From Lacipirellulaceae bacterium (GTDB lineage: Bacteria; Planctomycetota; Planctomycetia; Pirellulales; Lacipirellulaceae), in assembly GCA_040218535.1 (NCBI GenBank), contig JAVJRG010000005.1:1116001-1180000 (forward strand): 64,000 bases of DNA, read 5' to 3'. The position numbers and the translations under genes were made by a program. Within the stretch, counting starts at the first letter, position 1; each line of letters starts with the position of its first letter. The notes below the pieces were generated by a model. The model was not told where the DNA came from. It saw nothing but the letters and a program-made list of their open reading frames with translations, and made no database searches. Positions 27,649 to 36,590 of this stretch are shown here, piece by piece.

Positions 27649-28196
27649 TATTGATTCGGCCCTCCATGAACGGGCTCAGTAATGACTTTCGATTGAGCGA
27701 CCGCCGTGGGGTTAATCGAAGATCGCCCCCAGGCAACGTCCAACGGCAAGCGCGAGAAGTCAACGATGCAGCCATCACGGCTGTAGCAACTCAAGTCGTG
27801 ACTCGCACCCATGAAGATGCAATCCACTGGGCAGGGCTCGACACATAGCGCACAGAACATGCACTTCGTATAGTCAATGGTGTATCCATTGATTTTAAAG
27901 CCTTTACCGCCCTCAACCTTTTCCTTGCCAATGTAGATGCAATCGACAGGGCAAGCCTTCGCACATTGGTCACAGGAAATGCAAGTCGTCAGATCAAACC
28001 GATGGAAGCCGCGGTAACGGGCGGCTACAGGAACGGGCAGCTCGGGATACTCGTAATGTTCTGTGAACGTTTTTCGATCTGGCCGATACGTCTTCACTGC
28101 TGTTCGCAGTGTCACAAACATACCGTGTCCAACGGTATAAACCGCCTCGAACACATTGCCCAGCCAAGGGAAAACTCGTTTAACGGTCGCAATCAT
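27648..28196 (-). CDS. nuoI: NADH-quinone oxidoreductase subunit I (two 4Fe-4S clusters)
   Basis: A 182-residue ferredoxin-like subunit of complex I. Two complete 4Fe-4S motifs are visible: [15 protein letters not shown] and [15 protein letters not shown]; these carry clusters N6a and N6b that pass electrons toward NuoB. It is the first gene of the cluster, whereas nuoI normally lies between nuoH and nuoJ. A promoter at 28275-28302 would start transcription about 70 bp upstream. Confidence 0.96.
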   Translation of the reverse strand: MIATVKRVFPWLGNVFEAVYTVGHGMFVTLRTAVKTYRPDRKTFTEHYEYPELPVPVAARYRGFHRFDLTTCISCDQCAKACPVDCIYIGKEKVEGGKGFKINGYTIDYTKCMFCALCVEPCPVDCIFMGASHDLSCYSRDGCIVDFSRLPLDVAWGRSSINPTAVAQSKVITEPVHGGPNQ

Positions 28197-28274
28197 TTGC
28201 TTCGTTTACGCTTCTCTTCTTAGAGACTAAGAGTGAGGCTGTAAGAGCCGTGGATGCACTGCATGCAAGCCCGG

Positions 28275-28302
28275 ATTATAGATTCGTACACTGTTGCCGC
28301 AA
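28275..28302 (-). promoter_or_regulatory. Candidate promoter of the nuo operon
   Basis: On the minus strand TTGCGG (28297-28302) and a perfect TATAAT (28275-28280) are 16 bp apart. Transcription would start near 28268, giving a leader of about 70 nt before nuoI. Confidence 0.5.
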
Positions 28303-28819
28303 CCGCTAAGCGTTCATGTGCCGGCAAATACAACCGTAAAAATGTAAGAAGCAATCCACGATGAATCGCCTTGGGGGATTGTTCTAATGAGGCAAGCTCA
28401 GGTCGAAAGCTCGAGCGCAATCAGTTGGGACGAAGAGCTGATGACAATCCGTCGATGAGCCTAAGCCGGAGCAACGCCAACTGGATGTCTCTTGTCTTCT
28501 CCAGATATAGCGCCAGGAGTCTCGTCTTGCCAGGTTGAATACTGGCAGAAACGGGATGATCAGACTCCTCGAAGCAGTCGTTACGAACCGACCCGGCTTG
28601 GCTCAACAGTAGGCTTTGGTTCCCTCATTGACCTGCCAGGTTGTCTCTAGGAAATAGGCGTAAGTCATTGATCACATTTGGTTTACAGTTTTTTCAGTTG
28701 TGTTTTTTCGGTGATCTCACCATAAGAGACCACCTTGGTTCTGTGCGGCATGCCGCAGTACTGCCCTCTTTTGCCTAGCTTTTCCCTGCAAAAAAGGACC
28801 AATACTGCTTACGGCTTTC
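28303..28819. other. Intergenic region between nuo and csrA promoters
   Basis: No gene is supported. Short open frames here lack ribosome binding sites and recognisable protein features. One hairpin (GGTGATCTC with GAGACCACC, near 28710-28735) has its T run on the wrong side for a terminator. Confidence 0.5.
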
Positions 28820-28847
28820 TTGACTCTCGCTTTTCCTCACGTAGAGT
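28820..28847 (+). promoter_or_regulatory. Candidate csrA promoter
   Basis: TTGACT (28820-28825) and TAGAGT (28842-28847) are 16 bp apart. The leader to csrA would be about 148 nt and contains several GGA triplets, two of them close to the start codon, as expected if CsrA binds its own mRNA. Confidence 0.45.
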
Positions 28848-29001
28848 GAAACGAGGGAGTCGAGTGATCGGCGACCGTGATTTTCGCTGCCGAATGACTA
28901 GTTGTCAGTGGTAAAAAGCGGACTGGGCAGGAGGCCGCGCTGCGTAGGCGTCTGACGTGCCTATGGAATCGTCAGGTAAGGATCAGTGAAGGAATCCGAA
29001 A

Positions 29002-29205
29002 ATGTTAGTTCTATCCCGCAAGAAGAACGAGAGTATCGTCATCAATGACGATATCACGATTGTCGTGGTCGAAATCCGAGGCGACAAAGTTCGCCTGGGT
29101 ATCGAGGCTCCGAAGGAAGTGCCCGTGCATCGTAACGAAGTTTACGAAGCCATACGCCGCTCCGCGGAAGCCGCCAACGAGTCTGCTGAGCCAAACCCTT
29201 CGTAG
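29002..29205 (+). CDS. csrA: Carbon storage regulator CsrA
   Basis: A 67-residue RNA-binding regulator. MLVLSRKKNESIVINDDI matches the family N-terminus, and GDKVRLGIEAPKEVPVHRNEVY carries the conserved RNA-contacting Arg near residue 44. The protein forms a beta-sheet dimer that binds GGA-containing leaders and controls translation. AAGGA lies about 9 bases before the ATG. The C-terminal 20 residues are a polar tail. A clear terminator follows, so the gene is monocistronic. Confidence 0.97.
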   Translation: MLVLSRKKNESIVINDDITIVVVEIRGDKVRLGIEAPKEVPVHRNEVYEAIRRSAEAANESAEPNPS

Positions 29206-29246
29206 GCTTAACCGGTCGCACTTCGCATTTTTGGTTGTACCTTCAC

Positions 29247-29279
29247 AGATCGCCATTTTTGGCGATCTATTTTCTTTTG
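29247..29279 (+). terminator. Rho-independent terminator of csrA
   Basis: AGATCGCCA and TGGCGATCT form a perfect 9-bp stem with a TTTT loop, followed by ATTTTCTTTT. It lies 42 bp after the csrA stop. Confidence 0.9.
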
Positions 29280-29493
29280 AAGGGTTCTCCTTCAATACGA
29301 AACAGGCGGATTCGCTGAGAAGTACTCAATTTTCTCCGGTCTGGCCGGTTGATTGCCGATGATTAGAACGGTCTTTAACGGGTGGAGGCTGTGCTTAAAC
29401 GGGAAATCGCCTTGACGTTCTTCCGAAAGCCGCCACAATTCCGTTTCTGCTGGGCGTTTCGTTCTGAGAGCGAAGTCACCTCGCACACACCGC

Positions 29494-29566
29494 GGCCCCT
29501 TCGTCTAGCGGTCTAGGACTCCGGCCTTTCACGCCGGCAACACGGGTTCGAGTCCCGTAGGGGTCA
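29494..29566 (+). tRNA. tRNA-Glu (anticodon TTC)
   Basis: The 73-nt sequence folds as a cloverleaf: acceptor GGCCCCT with AGGGGTC (one G-U pair) and discriminator A, anticodon stem CCGGC/GCCGG with loop CTTTCAC, and T arm ACGGG-TTCGAGT-CCCGT. The CCA end is not encoded. Confidence 0.96.
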
Positions 29567-29596
29567 CTAAGCGTCAATTCACAATGACCAAGTCGA

Positions 29597-29645
29597 AATG
29601 ACCAATGACATCGGCCGTAGCCGAAACGCATTGGTCATTTTTGCT
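29597..29645 (+). terminator. Terminator-like palindrome after tRNA-Glu
   Basis: AATGACCAATG and CATTGGTCATT form an 11-bp stem around a GC-rich inner hairpin (CGGC/GCCG) and are followed by TTTTGCTT. Nearby extra copies of the AATGACC/GGTCATT words show it is built from short repeats. Confidence 0.65.
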
Positions 29646-29677
29646 TGGTCATTTGTCATTTAGGGAGCAAAGTTCCA

Positions 29678-30730
29678 ATGAGTGATTCGTCAGAAGCTAA
29701 CGCCTACGATGCCATTCTTGTCGTTTCTTTTGGTGGTCCCGAGGGCCCTGACGACGTCATGCCTTTCCTGGAGAACGTCCTTCGCGGCAAAAACGTCCCC
29801 CGCGAGCGAATGTTGGAAGTCTCTGAGCACTACCAACATTTCGACGGCGTTAGTCCCATCAACGAGCAGAATCGCCAGTTGATCGCCGCTTTGGAAGAAG
29901 AACTGGCAGAGCACGGTCCCCATCTCAAGATCTATTGGGGCAACCGGAACTGGCATCCGATGATGGCCGACACGCTGCGCGAGATGCGGGACGACGGCGT
30001 GAAACGGGCGATCGCGTTCTTCACAAGTGCCTTTAGCTGCTACTCGGGATGTCGGCAGTATCGCGAAGACATCATGCGTGCCCAAGAAGAAGTAGGAGAG
30101 GGGGCACCGCACGTTGATAAGTTGCGGATGTTCTTCAACCATCCTGGTTTTGTCGAGCCAATGGCGGAGTCCGTGAAATCGCACCGTGAGAACATCCCGG
30201 AAGAGTCTCGCGAGAGCGCTCTGCTAATGTTCACTGCCCACAGCATTCCGATGGGCATGGCCGAGAATTGCCGCTATGAAGTGCAGCTTAAGGAAGCATG
30301 TCGGCTCGTCGCAGAGATGGCGGGGCATGAGCGTTGGGAACTGGTTTACCAGAGTCGCAGTGGCCCGCCCCAACAACCTTGGCTTGAGCCCGACGTCTGC
30401 GATCGAATTTCCGAGCTGCACGAGAAGGAAAAGTTGAAGGAGTTGATGATCCTTCCGATCGGTTTCGTCTCCGATCACATGGAGGTTCTTTTCGATCTCG
30501 ACACAGAAGCGGCTGAGCTTTGCAAGGAGCTTGGCATCCACATGCAACGAATACCGACCGTCGGCACGCATCCGCGTTTCATCCGGATGATTCGCGAACT
30601 GATTGTCGAGCGGATGAGCGAGTCGCCGGACAAGCCGGCCCTGGGCGACATGGGTCCCAACCACGATGTCTGCCCTGTTGATTGCTGTCTCTACACACCG
30701 CGTCGACCAGCCGCTGCTGCCGGCCAGTAG
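29678..30730 (+). CDS. hemH: Ferrochelatase
   Basis: A 350-residue enzyme that inserts iron into a porphyrin in haem synthesis. The family blocks are DAILVVSFGGPEGPDDV, FFTSAFSCYSGCRQYRED, the metal-binding His in MFTAHSIPMG, VYQSRSGPPQQPWLEPD and PIGFVSDHMEVLFDLD with the conserved Glu. I chose the ATG at 29678 because GGGAG lies upstream; an earlier in-frame start at 29645 is in the repeat. The C-terminus has a CPVDCC cluster, reminiscent of forms that hold a [2Fe-2S] cluster. The physiological substrate (protoporphyrin or coproporphyrin) cannot be decided. hemB is in the same window. Confidence 0.95.
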   Translation: MSDSSEANAYDAILVVSFGGPEGPDDVMPFLENVLRGKNVPRERMLEVSEHYQHFDGVSPINEQNRQLIAALEEELAEHGPHLKIYWGNRNWHPMMADTLREMRDDGVKRAIAFFTSAFSCYSGCRQYREDIMRAQEEVGEGAPHVDKLRMFFNHPGFVEPMAESVKSHRENIPEESRESALLMFTAHSIPMGMAENCRYEVQLKEACRLVAEMAGHERWELVYQSRSGPPQQPWLEPDVCDRISELHEKEKLKELMILPIGFVSDHMEVLFDLDTEAAELCKELGIHMQRIPTVGTHPRFIRMIRELIVERMSESPDKPALGDMGPNHDVCPVDCCLYTPRRPAAAAGQ

Positions 30731-30915
30731 GCCTCATAATCGGAATAGTCCCTCTAGGCTACTGCGATTTCAGCCTTTTCTCACGCCGGGAAAACGCTTG
30801 CCCGCAAGACATTTCGTTTAGTGGCTGGTACGATAAGAGCTTACACGAAGCGGACCACCCGGGTCGGGGGGAGGTCCCCACGATCCGATCCAGACTATTG
30901 AGAGGAGTTGAGACG

Positions 30916-31212
30916 ATGAAGATTTCAAAAATGATGTTGCTGATGGCACTCGGCATGTTCACCTTCGCTGGCTGCAGCGAAGCCACAAAGGACAGCATGA
31001 AGGAAGACGCAAAGAATGCTGCTGAAAAGGTTGAGGAAGGCGCGAAGGAAGCTGTCGAAGGTGCCAAGGAAATGGGCAAAGAAATGAAAGAAGGTGCTGA
31101 GGCTGGCGTCGAGAAGATCAAAGAAGGTGCAGCCGAAGTGAAAGAATCTCTCTCTGGCGAAGAATCTGCCGTTGAAGAGACTGCTGAAGAAATCGAAGAA
31201 GCTGCCGAATAG
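30916..31212 (+). CDS. Small Lys/Glu/Ala-rich helical lipoprotein
   Basis: A 98-residue lipoprotein. MKISKMMLLMALGMFTFAGC is a lipoprotein signal with lipidated Cys20. The mature part is one long amphipathic helix of Lys-Glu-Ala-Gly repeats (units such as EGAKEAVEGAKEMGKEM), similar to LEA-type or apolipoprotein-like helices, ending in an acidic tail. AGAGGAG ends 8 bases before the ATG at 30916; a longer frame upstream is not supported. A terminator follows. Function unknown; membrane-surface or stress protection is a guess from composition. Confidence 0.85.
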   Translation: MKISKMMLLMALGMFTFAGCSEATKDSMKEDAKNAAEKVEEGAKEAVEGAKEMGKEMKEGAEAGVEKIKEGAAEVKESLSGEESAVEETAEEIEEAAE

Positions 31213-31246
31213 GTTGCTGACGACGGATCTAGTAATTGATAACGAC

Positions 31247-31295
31247 AATGGCCGCGGAGACGGGTGACGCCCGACTTCGCGGCCATTATGCTTTT
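31247..31295 (+). terminator. Rho-independent terminator after the helical lipoprotein
   Basis: AATGGCCGCG and CGCGGCCATT pair perfectly over 10 bp, with an inner GGGTG/CGCCC stem, followed by ATGCTTTT. The T run abuts the aldo/keto reductase start region. Confidence 0.8.
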
Positions 31296-31299
31296 GTCC

Positions 31300-32316
31300 A
31301 TGGATATTTCGTCTCAGAAGATTTCGATTGATTCGCCAGAGCTACGCACGCTTGGGCAGTCCGACATCCAAGTCTCCCCGGTTTCTTTGGGTTGCTGGCC
31401 GATCGCTGGTGTCACAACGCTCGGCACGAACGACGAGGACAGCATCGCAACGATTCGCAAGGCACTTGAGTGTGGCGTGAATCATCTCGATACGGCCTAC
31501 TGCTATGGGCCGAGCGGCGAGAGCGAGAATCTGATTCGGCGGGCACTCGACCTCAATCCCAATGTCGACCGCGGGAATCTAACAATCGCCACCAAGTGTG
31601 GCATCCACTACAACGCTGATGGTAATCAGGAACAGGATGCCCGTCCTGAAACCATTCGCCGCGAATGCGACGAAAGCCTCCGTCGCTTGGGTGTCGATCA
31701 CGTCGAACTCTATTACCTTCACTCGCCCGACCCAAAGCTGCCACTCGAAGATTCCGCTGGTGCGATTGCAGAGCTTGTCGCCGCAGGCAAGACGCGGCTA
31801 GCCGGGGCCTCGAATTGTCAGCTCGATCAATTGCAAACGTTTCACTCCATCTGTCCGCTCTCGGTGGTGCAGCTTCCCTACAACATGCTGCAACGGGACA
31901 TCGAGCAGAAGACAATCCCGTGGTGCATTGAGAACCGCATTTCAACAGCCATCTACTGGCCTCTGATGAAAGGCTTACTCGCCGGCAAACTACCGACAGA
32001 TGGCAAACTGGCCGAAGGTGACAACCGGCTTAAGTACCCGATGTATCAGGGAGAGGAGTGGCAACGGAATCAGGAGTTCGTCACTCGGCTCACAGCAATC
32101 GCCGAAGAAGCCGGCAAGACAGTCGCCCAGTTGGTCATCAACTGGACGATGCGTCAACAAGGCATCACCACAGTCCTCTGCGGAGCAAAGCGTCCGTGGC
32201 AGATCGAAGAGACCGCCGGCGCGATGGGCTGGGAACTAACCGAAGAACAAAACAAAGCAATCGCAGCCGCCCTAGCCGCTCGCGGCTTAGCCGAAGCGAA
32301 TCGCCGTTTCGAGTAG
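31300..32316 (+). CDS. Aldo/keto reductase
   Basis: A 338-residue NADPH-dependent oxidoreductase of the AKR fold. The catalytic tetrad region shows HLDTAYCYGPSGESE (Asp and Tyr), TIATKCG (Lys) and VELYYLHSPDP (His). The C-terminal cofactor site has TTVLCGAKRPWQIEE. The substrate is unknown. Neither ATG at 31288 nor 31300 has a clear ribosome binding site; I chose 31300 because the first lies within the terminator tail of the preceding gene. Confidence 0.9.
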   Translation: MDISSQKISIDSPELRTLGQSDIQVSPVSLGCWPIAGVTTLGTNDEDSIATIRKALECGVNHLDTAYCYGPSGESENLIRRALDLNPNVDRGNLTIATKCGIHYNADGNQEQDARPETIRRECDESLRRLGVDHVELYYLHSPDPKLPLEDSAGAIAELVAAGKTRLAGASNCQLDQLQTFHSICPLSVVQLPYNMLQRDIEQKTIPWCIENRISTAIYWPLMKGLLAGKLPTDGKLAEGDNRLKYPMYQGEEWQRNQEFVTRLTAIAEEAGKTVAQLVINWTMRQQGITTVLCGAKRPWQIEETAGAMGWELTEEQNKAIAAALAARGLAEANRRFE

Positions 32317-32458
32317 CGAAGCCATACTCAATTTGCAGTTTGCCGTACTCGATCTGGGCCACATTCCGCTTCACCGTTAACCAAATCCTGGCTAGTATGA
32401 AACATTCAGCGGCTTGAGTCTCCAGCCGCTCTTTGTGTTTCTATTTTAGAGGGCAGCA

Positions 32459-35400
32459 GTGTTTTTCTTTTCGAGAGAGCTCAGCGCTCGGCGTGGGCTC
32501 GCAAGCTTCGTATTGCGGTATCTCGCCGCTCTAGTTGCGATAATATCCGGATACTTTCTTGGCCCGTTGCAACAGGTCCGAGCAGTCGAGCCCATTCAAG
32601 TCGGCTTTCTCTGGCACATGCACCAGCCGATTTATTTTCCGGGTGAAACGCTGACGCAGACGGACGCCGCGGGGCATTTTTCATTCAGTCCCGTGGATGT
32701 ACACAACCAACGTCAGGGGCCCTACACCAGCTGGCCGCTCAATGCGATTCAAGCAGGAAGCCATTTGCCGAATTTGGGCGCTTCGGTCTCTTTCTCAGGT
32801 TCACTTATCCAGAACCTGAATCAGCTCGAAGCAACCGGTGCGAACGGCGGTAGCTGGTCGCAATGGGAGTCCTCGTACAACCAAGCCCAGTCGCTCACCA
32901 CAGCAGAGGGCAACCCGCGGCTCGATCTTATCGGCTTTGGTCATCACCATCCCTTAGGGCCACTGCTGGATACGCGTGATCTTCGGATGCAAATCCGCCT
33001 TCACAAGTACACCTATGAGCAGACTTGGGGCAACGACGTGCCGTACTCGAAAGGTTACTTTCCTGCCGAGACGGCTTTCTCCTCGAGAATGATTCCTGCG
33101 CTCGTGGCCGAAGGAATCGAGTGGACGTTGTATGACAACATCCATCTCGATCGTGCGACGCAGAACTATCCTCACACCAACGCCTCGAATCTCTATGCAC
33201 CCAACCGTGCCGATCAAATAAACCCTGATCCGACAACCAACGGTGGGGCGTGGGTGCAGTTGAACAACCTCTGGGCACCAAGCCAAGTGAGTGCGCCGTT
33301 CTCCTATCGACCGCATCATGTCCAACATATCGATCCGAACACTGGAAGCGTGCAAAAGCTCGTCGGAGTACCCGCCGCACGCTACGAGGGGAATGAAGAT
33401 GGCCGTGGCGGCTACGGGGCCTTTCTGTACGACCAGGTGATGGATCAGTACCTGCCGTACAACACCGATCCTGACCATCCGATGCTCGTCGTGTTGCATC
33501 ATGATGGCGATAACTTCGGTGGCGGCTCGGAAGGCTATTACAACGGCAATTTCCAGAACATGGTCAACTGGGTGCAGAACGACCCCGACTATAATGTGAC
33601 CGTCATCCAAGATTATCTCGACAAGCATCCGGTTGACCCGAACGACGTGGTCCACGTTGAGCCCGGCTCGTGGGCGGGGGCGGATAACGGTGACCCCGAG
33701 TTCAAAAAGTGGCTGGGCGACCCTGACGCCAGCGGTTGGAGTCCCGACCGCAACTCCTGGGCAGTGCTCACCGCGGCCAAAAACCGCGTCTTCACGGCCC
33801 ACGATTTGACACTTGGCGGGCCGGACGCCTTTCCGAATATGCAGGAGGTCTATCAAGGCACCGGTGGTCCCGTGTCAAAGTCCTGGCATTACCTGCTGCA
33901 GGCGCAGGCGTCGGATCATTGGTACTGGGATGGTACGGAAGTCTGGGATAGTAACGTCACCCGCGGAAGCAACCTTGCGGTGGCCCACGCAGATCAGGTT
34001 CTCAACTCATCGTCGGCTGCCGAAACCACGCCACCAACGCTGCTGCATCCCCAGCGCGAGTCCTACAACCCCGGCGGGTTCGAGTTTGGCAACACGCGTG
34101 AGCCTTCAGACTTTGAGGTTTGGACCTACGCCTATGATGTGAGCGAACTCAGCAGTGTCACACTGAAGTACCGCATCGACGGTGACGGCTTCAACCCGCT
34201 GGATTCGACGCACAACGAAACTTACGCGGGCGGTGCCGAGGTGGGCGACTGGATCAGCGTTTCGATGAACTCCAGCGACGTGCAGCCGCCGGGAAACATC
34301 ACGAGCCCCACCTATCGTGCGCTCCGCTATGGTGGCATGATCGAGGGGTTGGAGGACGTATTGGTAGATTACTATGTTGAGGCGGTCGATGGGCTGGGGA
34401 ACGTCGCTCGCAGCGATATCCAGCATGTCTACATTGGTGACTCCTCGATTGGCACCGACCCGACACAAGTGATCGTTAGCCCCGACCCGCTAGTCGCTGG
34501 CGAGTCTGCCCTAATTCAGTACGACCCCGCGGGAGGTCCACTTGGCGACGCTCAGGTTATCGAGTTGCACTTTGGCTTTGATGATTGGCAAGAAGTCTCG
34601 CCATCACGACTTCCACTCACCTACGACGCATCCAGCGAAATGTGGAATGTGAGCGTCCCGCTCAGCGAAACTGCCAGCCAATTCGATTTCGTCTTTACCG
34701 ACGGACAAAACACATGGGACAATAACAAGGGCGCGGACTGGCACCTTCCGATCACGGGAGCCCAAGGGCCAGCCTTCGTGATGGACGGTACTCTCGACTC
34801 GGTTGCTGAAACTCTAGCAGAAGCTGGCGGCAACCACCTTTACGCGAGCGTCAACGGCAGCCTGCTCTATGTGGCCACTGAAGATGCTGGCGAAGGTCAG
34901 GATGTATTCATCTATCTGGCAAGGGACCCCGGCGACCTGCAACCAGCCAATTGGGCGAAGGCGAGTGAAGTTGCTGGCTGGGATGCGTTTCTCGCCGACG
35001 AGAACGACAACGATTACGAAGGCTGGTTCGACGCCGCGAGTGTCGTGCAGATTGCCAGCGGCAATGGGGATGGCGTCCTTGAAGGCGTGATCGACCTGCT
35101 GGCTGAATTTGGCGAGATGCCCGAAGAGATCTACTTAGCCGTCGGACGTTACGAGACGGGCGACGGTGGTCAGCTTGTCTGGTCGCTGCAAACTCCGGCG
35201 AGCGCAAACTCGGATGGAAACCTCGACGCCAGCGAGTTCTATCGCTTTGTCCTCTCGGTACTCGTGGGTGATTTCGACGGAGACGGAAACATCGATAGCA
35301 ATGACCTGACCCAGTGGCAGCTAGCCTATAGCGAGACTTCAGGAGCCGATGCGAACGATGATGGCATCGTTGATGGTTTCGATTTTCTTGCCTGGCAAGC

Positions 35401-35539
35401 AGCTGTTGGAGCAAATAGCCAATCCTCGCTTGCTGCTCGCACCGTCCCAGAGCCCGCCGGGAGCCTTCACTTCTTGTTGGGAGTCGTTGCCGCAAGCCTT
35501 GCGAGAAATCGAAAAGCTGTTGGAAGGTTGCTACAATAA
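32459..35539 (+). CDS. Secreted GH57-type alpha-glucanase with CBM, dockerin-like repeats and PEP-CTERM
   Basis: A 1026-residue modular exoenzyme. A signal peptide (about 1-42) is followed by a family 57 glycoside hydrolase domain that starts WHMHQP at 52-57; GYFPAETAFSS holds the likely nucleophile Glu and VVLHHDGDNFGGG the likely acid/base Asp. A beta-rich region follows, then a starch-binding-like (CBM25-type) module at about 675-770. Residues 936-985 are a dockerin-like pair of Ca-binding loops (DFDGDGNIDSNDL, ADANDDGIVDGFDF). The end has VPEP at 996-999 plus a hydrophobic and basic tail, the PEP-CTERM signal. Start is GTG at 32459 after AGAGGG. Likely acts on glycogen- or starch-like polymers at the surface. 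Confidence 0.88.
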   Translation: MFFFSRELSARRGLASFVLRYLAALVAIISGYFLGPLQQVRAVEPIQVGFLWHMHQPIYFPGETLTQTDAAGHFSFSPVDVHNQRQGPYTSWPLNAIQAGSHLPNLGASVSFSGSLIQNLNQLEATGANGGSWSQWESSYNQAQSLTTAEGNPRLDLIGFGHHHPLGPLLDTRDLRMQIRLHKYTYEQTWGNDVPYSKGYFPAETAFSSRMIPALVAEGIEWTLYDNIHLDRATQNYPHTNASNLYAPNRADQINPDPTTNGGAWVQLNNLWAPSQVSAPFSYRPHHVQHIDPNTGSVQKLVGVPAARYEGNEDGRGGYGAFLYDQVMDQYLPYNTDPDHPMLVVLHHDGDNFGGGSEGYYNGNFQNMVNWVQNDPDYNVTVIQDYLDKHPVDPNDVVHVEPGSWAGADNGDPEFKKWLGDPDASGWSPDRNSWAVLTAAKNRVFTAHDLTLGGPDAFPNMQEVYQGTGGPVSKSWHYLLQAQASDHWYWDGTEVWDSNVTRGSNLAVAHADQVLNSSSAAETTPPTLLHPQRESYNPGGFEFGNTREPSDFEVWTYAYDVSELSSVTLKYRIDGDGFNPLDSTHNETYAGGAEVGDWISVSMNSSDVQPPGNITSPTYRALRYGGMIEGLEDVLVDYYVEAVDGLGNVARSDIQHVYIGDSSIGTDPTQVIVSPDPLVAGESALIQYDPAGGPLGDAQVIELHFGFDDWQEVSPSRLPLTYDASSEMWNVSVPLSETASQFDFVFTDGQNTWDNNKGADWHLPITGAQGPAFVMDGTLDSVAETLAEAGGNHLYASVNGSLLYVATEDAGEGQDVFIYLARDPGDLQPANWAKASEVAGWDAFLADENDNDYEGWFDAASVVQIASGNGDGVLEGVIDLLAEFGEMPEEIYLAVGRYETGDGGQLVWSLQTPASANSDGNLDASEFYRFVLSVLVGDFDGDGNIDSNDLTQWQLAYSETSGADANDDGIVDGFDFLAWQAAVGANSQSSLAARTVPEPAGSLHFLLGVVAASLARNRKAVGRLLQ

Positions 35540-35605
35540 CGCCAAGAGATCAGCAGAAGCGTCGAATGACTTGCTCAAAGGGTCGGCGTTTCGCTTTGCC
35601 TAGGC

Positions 35606-36574
35606 GTGAGTTCAACTCTTGCGACTTCCAACAACTCCATGATTCAAGTCGAAAACCTGCGCATGGAGTACGGCGACACGGTCGCCCTTGAGAATCTCAC
35701 GCTCGAAATCGCACAGGGCGAAGTCTTCGGGCTCATCGGTCCCAACGGCGCAGGGAAGACGACGCTTATTCGCATCTTGGCGACACTCCTTGAGCCGACC
35801 TTTGGGAGGGTCCGCGTTGCGGGCGTTGATCTCCTGGCTGATCCGCTGGCCGTGCATCCAAAGCTGGCGTACATGTCCGACTTCTTTAGCCTCTACGACA
35901 ACATGCGGGTGTGGGAATATCTCGATCACTTCGCCCGTTGCTACGGCGTCCCCGCGGAACGGCGGGACCAGCTCATTAGCGAAGCGTTGGAGCTCGTGTC
36001 GCTGGAAGTCCGACGCGATGCGGAGATCGCCGAACTCTCCCGCGGAATGCGTCAACGGATTTGCTTTGCGAAGAGCCTTCTTCACGAGCCTGAAGTCCTA
36101 TTGCTCGACGAGCCCGCTTCGGGGCTCGATCCAGCCGGGCGGGTGGAGTTTCGCGAAATGATCAAGAGCCTACACGCGATGGGTCGCACGGTGCTGATCT
36201 CCAGCCACATCCTCACAGAGATGACCGGGTTCTGCACGTCCATCGGGATTCTTGAGCAAGGTCAACTCTTGGCAAGCGGCAAAGTGGATGAAATCCTCGC
36301 CCAGCTTCAATCAGGCCTGCGCCTGGAAATCGAAACCGTCGGCGATGACGGCCACGTTTCGGAATTGACGGAGCTCCTCGCCAAGTGGCAGGCTGCGGAA
36401 AACGTCACCACAAAAGAAAGCAAAGTACGGTGCGATTGGCGAGCAACCCGCCAAGAGCTACCCCAGCTACACCGAGCGATTGTCGAAGCGGACATCCCTT
36501 TAGTGTCCATGTCCGCCAGCGAGGACGACCTGGAAGAAATCTACATGCGGATCTCAGGACACAAAACGAGTTAA
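35606..36574 (+). CDS. ABC transporter ATP-binding protein
   Basis: A 322-residue ATPase with a complete nucleotide-binding domain: Walker A GPNGAGKTT, signature LSRGMRQR, Walker B LLLDEPASGLDP and H-loop SSHILTEM. The C-terminal 80 residues form the extra domain seen in the CcmA/NatA-type exporter group. The start may be GTG at 35606 or ATG at 35639. Its partner permease gene begins 53 bp downstream, separated by a heptamer repeat. Confidence 0.93.
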   Translation: MSSTLATSNNSMIQVENLRMEYGDTVALENLTLEIAQGEVFGLIGPNGAGKTTLIRILATLLEPTFGRVRVAGVDLLADPLAVHPKLAYMSDFFSLYDNMRVWEYLDHFARCYGVPAERRDQLISEALELVSLEVRRDAEIAELSRGMRQRICFAKSLLHEPEVLLLDEPASGLDPAGRVEFREMIKSLHAMGRTVLISSHILTEMTGFCTSIGILEQGQLLASGKVDEILAQLQSGLRLEIETVGDDGHVSELTELLAKWQAAENVTTKESKVRCDWRATRQELPQLHRAIVEADIPLVSMSASEDDLEEIYMRISGHKTS

Positions 36575-36590
36575 ATCCCTATCCTCACTT

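Noticed and set aside
28703-28740. Possible terminator hairpin GGTGATCTC/GAGACCACC
   Set aside because: The T run precedes the stem on the plus strand and becomes an A run after it on the minus strand, so it cannot act as a simple terminator on either.
30682-30915. N-terminal extension of the helical lipoprotein
   Set aside because: The upstream codons overlap the end of hemH in another frame and would bury the lipoprotein signal; AGAGGAG before 30916 fixes the start.
32954-33856. 300-codon minus-strand frame opposite the GH57 gene
   Set aside because: It is the complement of a conserved enzyme domain and shows no domain or start signal; a GC-rich shadow frame.
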